In this document: positions 6,286-12,528 of the stretch, piece by piece
Position numbering within the stretch: the stretch's first letter is position 1
Layout of the letters: every line of letters starts with the position of its first letter
Source of the DNA: Methanosarcina sp. UBA402
Lineage (GTDB): Archaea > Halobacteriota > Methanosarcinia > Methanosarcinales > Methanosarcinaceae
Assembly: GCA_002509325.1 (NCBI GenBank)
Contig: DADO01000070.1
Location: 1 to 12,528, forward strand
Direction: 5' to 3'
DNA: 12,528 bases
Program-made: the position numbers and the translations under genes
The notes under the pieces: generated by a model
What the model was told of the DNA's origin: nothing
Databases searched by the model: none
What the model saw: only the letters and a program-made list of their open reading frames with translations

Positions 6286-7761
6286 TTATTCTTCTACCTG
6301 CGTCTGCTTCATTTTTGCGAGCATGGCTGCAAAAGCTCCTGCTGAGATAGTATCTCCTATCCCGACTGTTACTGTGGGCTTGTCTACTACTTTGGTAGGA
6401 ACTAAAACCGCATCATGGTCAGGCCCATAAAGGTATCCGTGTTCAAAATCCTCAGGGGTACAGAGTTTTTTTCCTACGCAGTAAACCTTGAAGTTTTCCA
6501 GGTCTTCAATGCCTTTACTTGAAACCGGAACTTCCAGTCCTGCTGCTACATCCTCAAGGTTCTCAATTTTTCCTTTAAGGGCTTTAGTGCTGGCCAGGGT
6601 TGAGGAAAATAGTAGGGCATCCCTGTGTTCTTTAAGTGTAAGAGGGTGATCTTTTGAAAGGACACAGATGTAAAAACCAAGACAATGCACATGGACTCTT
6701 TCAAGTGACAGGTCCTTTAAAAGCTGAACAGCTCCCTGATAAAGCGATGTTATACCGGTTTCTTCTTTTCTTATCACGGAATAAGAGAGTTCCTCATGCC
6801 CCAGGACGTTTAAGGCATTTGCCACTTCTACGGTATCAAGACCCAGGGAATGGACATTTTTGGCAACAATCTCTGTAAGAATAGCCTTTCTTATAACGCG
6901 GTTCTGGATTGATGTAAGCTCTACATGGATGCGAAGTTCAGGATTTAAAGCCTTAAGTTTCTCAATAGCATTCACTGAATGTGAAACATAGTCCTTATAG
7001 GTAGTCCCATCCTCGTACCGCTCTTTAATCATCTGGTAACCTGAAAGCATTGCTCCGTCAATTGGGAAAAGTGAGTCAAGGTGCTCATAGATTTCCCTAT
7101 CCATGTCCAGGCGGATCCATTTTGGGCGGGAAGATATTATAAGTCGGTTATCTCTCGGCACCTTGAATTTGTTTCCACCGCAGGTTATTTCCAGTTCTTT
7201 GGAATACTCAAAAATCCAGTTGACTTTTGACTCCAACCCTGGCTTGAAGGCTTGCCGCGGGGGCTTAAGCACGACTTTTCCGTCTTCTACCTTAGGGTGC
7301 AGAAGATTATCAGAATCCACAAAATAATCTGCCTGTTCTTCAGAAAGCCAGGGAATATATGCCACTACTTTTTTTAATCCAATCTGGGTAAGAAGATTGG
7401 AAATTATCCCTGCCTGACCGCCCATGCGTGCATAGTCAAAACCCAGGTGTTCTTTCAGCCATACATGAGTATCTGAGGTATAGGTAGGAATTTCAGCGGC
7501 TTTTCCCTCTCGCATGGAAATTAGCAGGCGAGCCATGAAATCCAAAGGCTCTTTTACTTCCCTTGGATATGTTTCAACTCTTGCCTGAATCTCTGCCTCG
7601 TTAAAAAACCCTATAAACCTGGACAAGTCTTCTTTTGTAAGGTGTTTGATAGCATCGATATTGCTATTGTAAGCTACAAACATACCTTCCAGATAAGGAA
7701 GGGCTCTCTTGACATCATAAAAAGCGTCAGTATGTAGCTGTTCCCATTCTTGTATATCCAT
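6286..7761 (-). CDS. pfkC: ADP-dependent phosphofructokinase/glucokinase (pfkC type)
   Basis: This enzyme of the modified archaeal glycolysis phosphorylates a sugar (probably fructose 6-phosphate, possibly also glucose) using ADP and yielding AMP. The 491-residue length fits the family. Motifs: YNSNID (31-36), RMGGQAG (112-118), LSGYQMI (239-245), HVE (279-281) and GIGD (467-470) with catalytic D470. The metal-binding NxxE motif of the family appears as DTVE (309-312), so its first residue is Asp rather than Asn. Start ATG 7761 follows GGGGG (7770-7774) by 8 nt. The gene is separated from argJ by 242 nt of repeat-rich DNA and may have its own promoter. It is followed by its paralogue in the same direction. 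Choosing phosphofructokinase over glucokinase relies on resemblance to methanosarcinal enzymes and is less certain than the family. Confidence 0.9.
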   Translation of the reverse strand: MDIQEWEQLHTDAFYDVKRALPYLEGMFVAYNSNIDAIKHLTKEDLSRFIGFFNEAEIQARVETYPREVKEPLDFMARLLISMREGKAAEIPTYTSDTHVWLKEHLGFDYARMGGQAGIISNLLTQIGLKKVVAYIPWLSEEQADYFVDSDNLLHPKVEDGKVVLKPPRQAFKPGLESKVNWIFEYSKELEITCGGNKFKVPRDNRLIISSRPKWIRLDMDREIYEHLDSLFPIDGAMLSGYQMIKERYEDGTTYKDYVSHSVNAIEKLKALNPELRIHVELTSIQNRVIRKAILTEIVAKNVHSLGLDTVEVANALNVLGHEELSYSVIRKEETGITSLYQGAVQLLKDLSLERVHVHCLGFYICVLSKDHPLTLKEHRDALLFSSTLASTKALKGKIENLEDVAAGLEVPVSSKGIEDLENFKVYCVGKKLCTPEDFEHGYLYGPDHDAVLVPTKVVDKPTVTVGIGDTISAGAFAAMLAKMKQTQVEE

Positions 7762-7890
7762 TTAATAAGCCCCCTGATTATTTATCTGAATCAAAAAGTA
7801 ATTTTCAGGAATTAGGGGAAACCTGGATTTTTATTTTTTGATTAGTCTTGCCTATATTCCCTCTATTTCCTTATGCCTGTTATTCTAGTG

Positions 7891-7942
7891 AGTAAAGTAA
7901 ATAAAGTAAAGTAAAGTAAAGTAAAGTAAAGCAAAGTAAAGT
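7891..7942. repeat. Pentanucleotide repeat (TAAAG)n, about 10 units
   Basis: Units of TAAAG run through this stretch with one CAAAG variant and one extra TAAA. On the minus strand, downstream of argJ, it reads as a pyrimidine-rich ACTTT repeat. This could serve as a T-rich archaeal terminator for the arg genes. The copy number is likely to vary between strains. Confidence 0.8.
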
Positions 7943-8030
7943 CGTATACTCGGCATTGAGCCGTGTATTCAGCATCAAGTCAGTATTACGTCGTAATTGA
8001 GCGTCAAGTCGTATACTCGGCGTTGATCCG
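7939..8030. repeat. Duplicated argJ 3' end
   Basis: The 25 bases at 8006-8030, which encode the last residues of ArgJ and touch its stop codon, reappear at 7939-7963 with 23 matches and a 67-bp offset. The segment between them contains further decayed phrases of the same kind (AGCATCAAGTCAG, GAGCGTCAAGTCG). This is a degenerate tandem duplication of the gene tail. It lies outside the reading frame and has no obvious coding role. Confidence 0.7.
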
Positions 8031-9191
8031 GATATAGTCGTAAGTCAGGTCACAGCCCCAGGCCGTTGCCTGCTCCTTTCCCATGCTAAGATCTAGGTTA
8101 ATGATAATCTCTTCATTTGCCATTATCTTTTTCAAAATCTCGAGATCTGAAGAACTGGAAATCTCACCTGATTTTACAAGTTCGACCTCTTCTCCTCCTC
8201 CTGAAAAAGAGAGAGAAAGCCTTTCAGGTTCAAGTTCTGCACCCGAGTATCCTGCAGCGGCTACGATCCTTCCCCAGTTAGGGTCCTTTCCGAAAATTGC
8301 GGATTTAACCAGAGGGGAACGCACAATGGCTTTTGCAGCAAGTTTAGCATCCTCGTGGGTTTTTGTGCCCGCTACTCTGGCTTCGATAAGTTTTGTAGCT
8401 CCTTCTCCGTCCCTGGCCATTTTCTTTGCAAGCTCGGTGAATACATAAATTAGCCCTTCCTCAAAATCATCAAGGCAATCCATACAGGGCTTGATTCCAG
8501 ACTTGCAGGTGGAGGTAAGAAGTACCATATCGTTCGTGCTCGTATCTCCGTCCACTACGACCATGTTGAAAGTTTTATCCACTGCTATTCTAAGGGCAGA
8601 ATCCAGGACATCGGCGGGCACATTCGCATCAGTATATGCAAAACACAGCATAGTTCCCATATTGGGTTCTATCATCCCCGAACCTTTAGCAATGGCACCT
8701 ATCCTGATCCCGCAGTCCATCTCAATAGCGACTTCTTTTACGGCTCTATCCGTGGTCATTATTGCCTTTGCAGCTTTCAGACTGCACTCAGGAGAACTTC
8801 CCAACCCCTCAAGGATTTCATGAAGTTGTTCCTCGATCAGGGAGACATCAAGCCTTCTGCCAATTACTCCTGTTGAGGCAACTGCAACCGTGTCAGCCTT
8901 AAGGTCAAGTTTTTGGGCAAGCATGGTTGCCATTTCCATAGCATCCAGAAAGCCGTCATCACCTGTAAAGGCGTTGGCGTTGCCGCTATTTGCAATTATG
9001 GCCGAAAGACGGTGCTGAGTTTCGATCACCCCTTTACTCAGGATAACCGGGGCTGCTGTCACCTTATTTCTTGTAAACACGCCTGCTGCAGGGCCTTCTG
9101 CAAGGATGACAGTCAATCCCATTTTTCCAGCTTTAATCCCGTTTGCGGATACGCCCCTTACTGCACAGATCCCACCTTCTATTTGCTTCAT
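8004..9191 (-). CDS. argJ: ArgJ, glutamate N-acetyltransferase / ornithine acetyltransferase
   Basis: ArgJ moves the acetyl group from N-acetylornithine to glutamate in the cyclic arginine pathway; some versions also use acetyl-CoA. The protein has the family start MKQIEGGICAVRGV, the NSGNANAFTG motif, STGVIG (oxyanion hole region) and the self-cleavage region KGSGMIEPNMGTML. The new N-terminal threonine of the beta chain should be the Thr of GTML (T180 counting from this start). Most family members I recall have Ala-Thr there; Gly-Thr is a mild variation. The length of 395 is normal. I chose ATG 9191, with GGGAG 8 nt ahead. GTG 9200 is also possible, with GAGG 7 nt ahead and three extra residues. 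It lies 18 nt after the CBS protein gene, in one operon with argC. Confidence 0.95.
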   Translation of the reverse strand: MKQIEGGICAVRGVSANGIKAGKMGLTVILAEGPAAGVFTRNKVTAAPVILSKGVIETQHRLSAIIANSGNANAFTGDDGFLDAMEMATMLAQKLDLKADTVAVASTGVIGRRLDVSLIEEQLHEILEGLGSSPECSLKAAKAIMTTDRAVKEVAIEMDCGIRIGAIAKGSGMIEPNMGTMLCFAYTDANVPADVLDSALRIAVDKTFNMVVVDGDTSTNDMVLLTSTCKSGIKPCMDCLDDFEEGLIYVFTELAKKMARDGEGATKLIEARVAGTKTHEDAKLAAKAIVRSPLVKSAIFGKDPNWGRIVAAAGYSGAELEPERLSLSFSGGGEEVELVKSGEISSSSDLEILKKIMANEEIIINLDLSMGKEQATAWGCDLTYDYIRINAEYTT

Positions 9192-9209
9192 GAAAGACAC
9201 TCCCTTTCC

Positions 9210-9674
9210 TCAGAGCTTTGCAAGACCTTGAATAATATCGCCGCGAGTAACAATTCCTACCATGCGGCTGTCCTCAGTTACAGGAAGCCTGTTGATCCTG
9301 TGCTTTATCATATGCTCGGAAGCTTCTTCTACAGATGCTTCGGAAGAGATTGTGTGCACATCCTTTTTCATGATCTCTTCTATTTTTGTAGAACCCACGT
9401 CAGAAAGCATCTTCTTTGTTTCCTCCCAGCTAAGAAGTTCTCTAATAGGGATCTCTATAACCTCAAAGGGGCTTGGAAGCCAGAGATCTCTTTTTTCGGG
9501 CAATATTAACAGTTTCAGCAGGTCTGCTTCACTTATTATGCCCACAAGCTCTTCACCTTCAAGGACAGGTGCTCCACTGACATTATTCTCCTTCAAGATT
9601 TTTGCCGCTTCCCGGACCGTATCGTCAGGCTTGCAGAAAACAACGTTTGGGTTCATGACATCTTTTATCTTCAT
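9210..9674 (-). CDS. Two-CBS-domain protein between argC and argJ
   Basis: This 154-residue soluble protein is a pair of CBS domains with nothing else attached. CBS1 covers about residues 1-57 (starting MKIKDVMNPN, ending GIISEADLL) and CBS2 about 96-154 (IEEIMKKDVHTI to GIVTRGDII). The aspartates D51 and D146 sit where CBS pairs bind the ribose of AMP, ATP or S-adenosylmethionine. A linker of about 35 residues (LLILPEKRDLWLPSPFEVIE and onward) joins them and is richer in aromatic and acidic residues. The protein probably senses adenylates or a related ligand and acts on a partner. Its position between two arginine genes suggests it adjusts ArgC/ArgJ activity or their expression, but this is inference. 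Start ATG 9674 has AGGGG about 9 nt upstream. Confidence 0.92.
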   Translation of the reverse strand: MKIKDVMNPNVVFCKPDDTVREAAKILKENNVSGAPVLEGEELVGIISEADLLKLLILPEKRDLWLPSPFEVIEIPIRELLSWEETKKMLSDVGSTKIEEIMKKDVHTISSEASVEEASEHMIKHRINRLPVTEDSRMVGIVTRGDIIQGLAKL

Positions 9675-9750
9675 CTAACTGTACCCCTTGAGACAAATCC
9701 ATTCATTACTTTAATCCGTTACCAGTTATATTTTCTTGCTTGAGCTTTAT

Positions 9751-10764
9751 TTACGGAGCCGCTGCTGGCAGCCAGAGCCCGCGTGTCTCGTCCAGCCCGA
9801 ACATGAGGTTCATATTCTGGATAGCCTGCCCTGATGCGCCTTTGACCAGGTTATCTATTGCCGAGAGCACAACAACCCTGTTATTTTCCTTATCTGCTTC
9901 AAAGCCTACATCGCAGAAGTTAGAACCCCTGACTGTGGTAAGGGAAGGAACTCCTGAAGGGAATCTGACAAACGGCCTGTCCTTGTAAAATTCTTCATAA
10001 ATTGTCTTTAAATCGTCCGTGGAAAGAGGTTCCTTTGTAAAAAGGTGAGCAGTTGTAAAGATCCCCCTGATAGATGGAATTACATGAGGGGTGAAACTGA
10101 TATTCCTGAGCTTTCCGTCAAGCGCTGTCAGTTCCTGGACGATTTCAGCCCTATGCCTGTGGGTTGTAAGTTTGTATGGGATGATATTTTCCGCGAGATT
10201 CGGGTAATGTGAAGCCTCAGTAGGCGAGATGCCAGCTCCTGAGATTCCTGTCTTGGAATCAAAAATCGCATTGTCGATAAGTCCGGCTGCCGCAAGAGGA
10301 GCTGCTGCAAGAGTTGCGCCTGTAGGAAAACATCCGGGATTTGCCGCGAATTTTTCTTTTTTAACTTCTGGATGGAGCTCTACAAGCCCGTAAACGGCAT
10401 CTCTTGGGTCGCTGTGCTGTATCCCGTAGATTTTTTCAAATTCCGAAGTTTCGAGCCTGTAATCTGCGCTAAGGTCAATAACCCTGGTGTTGCCATCAAG
10501 CAATTCAGGGACATAATTCATGGCAGATCCGTGAGGCACTGCAAGAAAAACTACGTCACAACGTTCCCTGATATCTTCAGAATCAGGATTTTCGTACTTG
10601 AGGTCCAGGAAACCTTCAAGATGCCTGTGAGTGCTCGTTACGGCCTTTCCTGCAAGACTTCGGGATGTTGCCAGTTCTAGCTTGACATCTGGATGGTTAA
10701 CAAGCAAGCGAAGGAGTTCTCCTCCTGTGTATCCTGAAGCTCCTATTATTCCAGCCTTGATCAT
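9751..10764 (-). CDS. argC: ArgC, N-acetyl-gamma-glutamyl-phosphate reductase
   Basis: ArgC reduces N-acetylglutamyl phosphate to the semialdehyde with NADPH in arginine synthesis. The N-terminal Rossmann motif GIIGASGYTGGEL (residues 5-17) binds the cofactor, and the catalytic cysteine is C145 in NPGCFPT. Other family signatures are FLAVPHG, VIDLSADYR, SGISGAG-like TGISGAG and the late HRH (THRHRAEI) segment. The length of 337 is normal. I chose ATG 10764 because MIKAGIIGASG is the usual family start. A GTG at 10773 would add three residues. Neither has a clear ribosome-binding site, so the message may be nearly leaderless or use a weak site. It is the first gene of the operon argC, CBS protein, argJ; 76 nt separate it from the CBS gene. 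Confidence 0.96.
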   Translation of the reverse strand: MIKAGIIGASGYTGGELLRLLVNHPDVKLELATSRSLAGKAVTSTHRHLEGFLDLKYENPDSEDIRERCDVVFLAVPHGSAMNYVPELLDGNTRVIDLSADYRLETSEFEKIYGIQHSDPRDAVYGLVELHPEVKKEKFAANPGCFPTGATLAAAPLAAAGLIDNAIFDSKTGISGAGISPTEASHYPNLAENIIPYKLTTHRHRAEIVQELTALDGKLRNISFTPHVIPSIRGIFTTAHLFTKEPLSTDDLKTIYEEFYKDRPFVRFPSGVPSLTTVRGSNFCDVGFEADKENNRVVVLSAIDNLVKGASGQAIQNMNLMFGLDETRGLWLPAAAP

Positions 10765-10822
10765 AAGTGTCACTGCTTTTGTAATGCCAATATAAGGTAG
10801 TTAAATTTGTTCCTGGAAAAAT

Positions 10823-10831
10823 TAATATAAG
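10823..10831 (-). promoter_or_regulatory. Possible TATA box for the arg operon
   Basis: On the minus strand the local sequence is AAAGCTTATATTAAT: a TATA core preceded by a purine-rich stretch that could act as a BRE. Transcription would start near 10800, leaving a leader of about 36 nt before argC ATG 10764. Confidence 0.5.
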
Positions 10832-10939
10832 CTTTGTATTGTCATTAGTTTATCGTCATGTAATTTATTAATGCAACTATCCCTCTACTCAAAACTGTTA
10901 AAAGTCAGGAATTTACTTCGTTTTGTTTCCCTTGGTTAA

Positions 10940-10974
10940 TAGTATCCAATGAGAGAGTAGTGTCCAATGAGAGA
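10940..10974. repeat. 18-bp-spaced direct repeat upstream of argC
   Basis: TAGTATCCAATGAGAGA (10940-10956) and TAGTGTCCAATGAGAGA (10958-10974) match at 16 of 17 bases. They lie about 110 bp upstream of the predicted arg TATA box. They could be regulator sites or slippage products. Confidence 0.7.
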
Positions 10975-11110
10975 CCGTTAATTATTCAGAAAGCCTAGTT
11001 AACCAGAATTAACCCCAATTATCCAAAAATTTGATTATCTGATATTTTCGTTTATGGTTTTCTATAAAGCGAGTCATATTTTTAATTTTGAATCAGTAGA
11101 ATTTAAGTTT

Positions 11111-11122
11111 TTAAATATATAA
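11111..11122 (+). promoter_or_regulatory. Possible TATA box for the deoxyribosyltransferase gene
   Basis: TTTTTAAATATATAAG is a strong archaeal TATA-like region. Transcription would start near 11148 and leave a leader of about 130 nt that contains the inverted repeat and the paired dyads described separately. Confidence 0.5.
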
Positions 11123-11141
11123 GTATATTCCATACAGAAGG

Positions 11142-11177
11142 CTGTGGCTCTTCGCGCCGGAAAGGAAGGATCCACAG
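11142..11177 (+). other. Inverted repeat in the leader of the deoxyribosyltransferase gene
   Basis: CTGTGG (11142-11147) pairs with CCACAG (11172-11177), and inner CTTC/GAAG could extend the stem. It is more GC-rich than its surroundings. It does not match any riboswitch I know. Confidence 0.4.
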
Positions 11178-11209
11178 GTAAATTATTTTATCTCTAGAGT
11201 TTCTCTTAC

Positions 11210-11249
11210 TATAGGAAAATTTGTTATAAATATAGGAAAATTTGTTATA
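11210..11249. promoter_or_regulatory. Twin imperfect palindromes, possible operator
   Basis: TATAGGAAAATTTGTTATA occurs twice without mismatch (11210-11228 and 11231-11249). Each 19-mer is an imperfect palindrome with 7 of 9 complementary pairs about its centre. The centres are 21 bp apart, two turns of the helix, so a dimeric regulator could bind both on one face. The pair ends 30 bp before the start codon. Confidence 0.5.
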
Positions 11250-11279
11250 CATAGTCTCGAAAGTGACAGGAAGAAAAAC

Positions 11280-11702
11280 ATGAACAGGAAAAAGAGAATC
11301 TACCTTGCAGGTCCCCTTTTCAGCCATGCCGAACTTGAATATAACCGCAAATTGAGGGATTTGCTGCTCAAGAAAGGCTTTTCGGTTTTTTTGCCCCAGG
11401 AAGACGCAGAAGACACTGCATATGAACGCGATAAACAGAGTCAGGAGTATATTTTTAAGAAATGTGCGGGGGGCGTGGACGGTTCGGACATTGTAGTTGC
11501 AGTCCTTGACGGGGTGGATGTAGATTCAGGAACAGCCTGGGAGATAGGTTACGCTTATGCAAAAGATATACCTGTAATAGGACTTCGAACTGATTTTCGA
11601 TCCCTTTCGGACGGGATTGTTAATCTTATGGTAGAAATGGCTATAGTCGCCCTCGCCAGGGATGAAGATGAACTATTAAAAATAATGGATAAACTAAGGT
11701 AA
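11280..11702 (+). CDS. Nucleoside 2-deoxyribosyltransferase family protein
   Basis: This 140-residue soluble protein belongs to the nucleoside 2-deoxyribosyltransferase family (PF05014). Members cleave or swap the base of deoxynucleosides, or hydrolyse nucleoside monophosphates. The family entry motif IYLAGPLF is at residues 7-14. The motif DGVDVDSGTAWEIGYAYA (77-94) carries the likely nucleophile E88, with D77, D80 and D82 nearby. ATG 11280 follows AGGA (11268-11271) by 8 nt. The exact reaction cannot be read from sequence: base exchange in nucleotide salvage and nucleotide hydrolysis (RCL/DNPH1-like) are both possible. The gene is single, divergent from argC, and preceded by a long leader with repeated dyads that may control it. 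Confidence 0.9.
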   Translation: MNRKKRIYLAGPLFSHAELEYNRKLRDLLLKKGFSVFLPQEDAEDTAYERDKQSQEYIFKKCAGGVDGSDIVVAVLDGVDVDSGTAWEIGYAYAKDIPVIGLRTDFRSLSDGIVNLMVEMAIVALARDEDELLKIMDKLR

Positions 11703-11762
11703 CTCCTGTCTGGCTTCAAACTATTTTATTTCTAATACAATTTATTATAAGGTTTTGTTAAT

Positions 11763-11777
11763 AGGTTTTCTTAACCT
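11763..11777 (+). terminator. Weak hairpin after the deoxyribosyltransferase gene
   Basis: AGGTT, loop TTCTT, AACCT form a 5-bp stem about 60 nt after the stop, followed later by CTTTTT (near 11792). This is a plausible but weak terminator. Confidence 0.35.
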
Positions 11778-11877
11778 GTTTTAAAAATAACCCTCTTTTT
11801 ATGAAATTCTTTGCAAAATTCTTTTTATTTAGTGTATAATTATATCTCGATTGAAATGCGTTTTAGAGAAAATCAGC

Positions 11878-11888
11878 CAAATATATAG
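11878..11888 (+). promoter_or_regulatory. Possible TATA box for the 56-residue protein
   Basis: CAAATATATAGA is a TATA-like sequence about 80 bp before GTG 11962. Transcription would start near 11912 with a leader of about 50 nt. Confidence 0.4.
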
Positions 11889-11948
11889 ATTTATAACGAT
11901 TATTAGGTAAAATAATTTTAATATAGATTGCCCGACATATTACCTATT

Positions 11949-11953
11949 GGAGG
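11949..11953 (+). promoter_or_regulatory. Ribosome-binding site (GGAGG) that sets the start of the 56-residue protein
   Basis: A perfect GGAGG lies 8 nt before GTG 11962. The upstream in-frame TTG at 11947 overlaps this site, so it cannot be the start that the site serves. Confidence 0.75.
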
Positions 11954-11961
11954 CGAAAATA

Positions 11962-12132
11962 GTGACCTTTGTGAAAGGATACACTTTTAAAAAAGTAAAA
12001 ACTTCACATGGGCCTTATACGTACGTGTCCAGATATGGGAAGCTGGTAAAGGTCGTTCCCTGCGGTCCACATGTGGAGTTCTCTGCAAGATACACCAATG
12101 ACTTGATCCACCAAATCGAATCAATGGAGTAA
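11962..12132 (+). CDS. Small conserved-looking protein, 56 residues, function unknown
   Basis: This protein starts at GTG 11962, chosen from the perfect GGAGG 8 nt upstream. It reads MTFVKGYTFKKVKTSHGPYT and continues with YVSRYGKLVKVVPCGPHVEF, ending in IHQIESME. The first two thirds are basic and rich in aromatic residues and beta-branched residues, suggesting a small beta-sheet domain. The tail is acidic and probably helical. There is one Cys, no signal peptide and no membrane segment, so it should be cytosolic. I do not recognise a family; nucleic acid binding is possible but unproven. It is a single gene with its own likely promoter and a strong terminator 57 nt downstream, which argues that it is real and expressed. 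Confidence 0.75.
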   Translation: MTFVKGYTFKKVKTSHGPYTYVSRYGKLVKVVPCGPHVEFSARYTNDLIHQIESME

Positions 12133-12188
12133 ACAACAAAAAGTTTTCTAATTTTTTTGATTCGGACCCTTTAAACAAAAGCCCGTTT

Positions 12189-12220
12189 CCAGACTGATTT
12201 TTTTCAGTCTGGCTTTTTTT
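12189..12220 (+). terminator. Strong hairpin terminator with T7 tail
   Basis: CCAGACTGA (12189-12197), loop T6, TCAGTCTGG (12204-12212) form a perfect 9-bp stem followed by CTTTTTTT. It follows the 56-residue gene and is the clearest intrinsic-type terminator in the window. Confidence 0.85.
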
Positions 12221-12360
12221 AAATTAATCCTCTTCTATATATACCTTGGTTTTCTCCTAATTTTTTGTCAACAGTTTTCGGGGTTCGTGTTATTTCAGGT
12301 TCCTTCTGGTTTTAGTCCTTCCGGGTTGGTTTTAATATTCGATTACAAGGCATTTTTTTA

Positions 12361-12371
12361 ACTCTATATAA
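12361..12371 (+). promoter_or_regulatory. Possible TATA box near the right edge
   Basis: ACTCTATATAAATG is a good archaeal TATA-like match and would start a transcript near 12396, heading out of the window. Confidence 0.45.
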
Positions 12372-12450
12372 ATGAGCTTTAAAAACTGGAAATCAGCAGA
12401 TTGGTTTGAAATAATAGGGAAATCGATAGACTGATCAGATACGACAGAAA

Positions 12451-12512
12451 AACCGATCTTGAAACCCTTCATCAGTAGAGGGTTTTAGATATCAATACAT
12501 TGGCCATCGGTT
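12451..12512 (+). ncRNA. Possible structured leader or small RNA
   Basis: AACCGAT (12451-12457) pairs with ATCGGTT (12506-12512), and inside it AAACCCT (12462-12468) pairs with AGGGTTT (12479-12485) around a 10-nt loop. The nested stems lie about 55 nt downstream of the predicted transcription start. No known RNA family was recognised, and the region is short, so the call is tentative. Confidence 0.3.
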
Positions 12513-12528
12513 AAGGAATTATCTTGCC

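Larger units (their letters stand above)
10774..11279. other. Divergent intergenic region between argC and the deoxyribosyltransferase gene
   Basis: This stretch of about 506 bases has no gene I can support. It holds a candidate promoter for each side, two pairs of direct repeats, and a stem-forming inverted repeat in the right-hand leader. Confidence 0.6.
12221..12528. other. Gene-free right end
   Basis: No reading frame of useful length is visible. The left half is pyrimidine-rich; the right half has a TATA-like box (12361-12371) and nested inverted repeats (12451-12512). Confidence 0.5.

Noticed and set aside
8913..9509. Plus-strand open frame of 198 codons
   Set aside because: It lies opposite argJ and the CBS gene, both with clear family motifs, and has no recognisable features of its own.
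11142..11177. Riboswitch in the deoxyribosyltransferase leader
   Set aside because: Only one 6-bp stem with a weak extension is visible, and no known aptamer core was recognised. It is kept only as an inverted repeat.
12372..12488. Short frame MSFKNWKSADWFEIIGKSID, then TGA, continuing 17 codons to TAG
   Set aside because: The peptide looks protein-like, but the ATG abuts the TATA box and so lies upstream of the expected transcription start. It has no ribosome-binding site.

Overview
The window looks like chromosomal DNA from a methanogenic archaeon of the Methanosarcina type. The reasons are a Methanosarcina-style S-layer protein, a class I (archaeal) CCA-adding enzyme, two ADP-dependent sugar kinases, an archaeal OGG1-type glycosylase, long AT-rich intergenic leaders with archaeal TATA-like boxes, and GGAGG/GGGGG ribosome-binding sites. 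Some starts are probably TTG or GTG. The species cannot be fixed from the sequence alone.

Layout, left to right. (1) The N-terminal part of a secreted S-layer-family protein (minus strand) runs off the left edge. (2) A 713-base spacer holds three 32-bp tandem repeats and, right beside them, a 122-bp MITE-like element with 17-bp inverted ends and a perfect 8-bp target duplication. (3) The tRNA CCA-adding enzyme (plus). (4) A spacer of about 790 bases with four perfect 14-bp repeats and no gene I can support. (5) A small secreted protein (plus) made of five Trp/His/Asp-rich repeats. (6) A probable bidirectional terminator. (7) A block of six minus-strand genes, read right to left: argC, a two-CBS-domain protein, argJ, an ADP-dependent phosphofructokinase-type kinase, a diverged paralogue of that kinase, and an 8-oxoguanine DNA glycosylase. 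(8) A 515-base divergent promoter region, then a nucleoside 2-deoxyribosyltransferase-family gene (plus). (9) A 56-residue conserved-looking orphan protein with its own promoter, strong ribosome-binding site and hairpin terminator. (10) A gene-free right end with a TATA-like box followed by nested inverted repeats, possibly the leader of a gene beyond the edge.

How the genes may work together. argC and argJ supply successive steps of the acetylated-ornithine/arginine route, and the CBS protein between them could sense an adenine nucleotide. The two kinases use the ADP-dependent sugar kinase fold; one looks like the conventional glycolytic enzyme, the other carries acidic inserts and overlaps the repair glycosylase gene by 14 bases, so those two are probably translated together.

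I found no CRISPR array, tRNA, rRNA, transposase gene or defence system. The least explained items are the Trp/His repeat protein, the MITE with its neighbouring repeats, the diverged kinase and its link to the glycosylase, the twin dyads before the deoxyribosyltransferase gene, and the structured right end.
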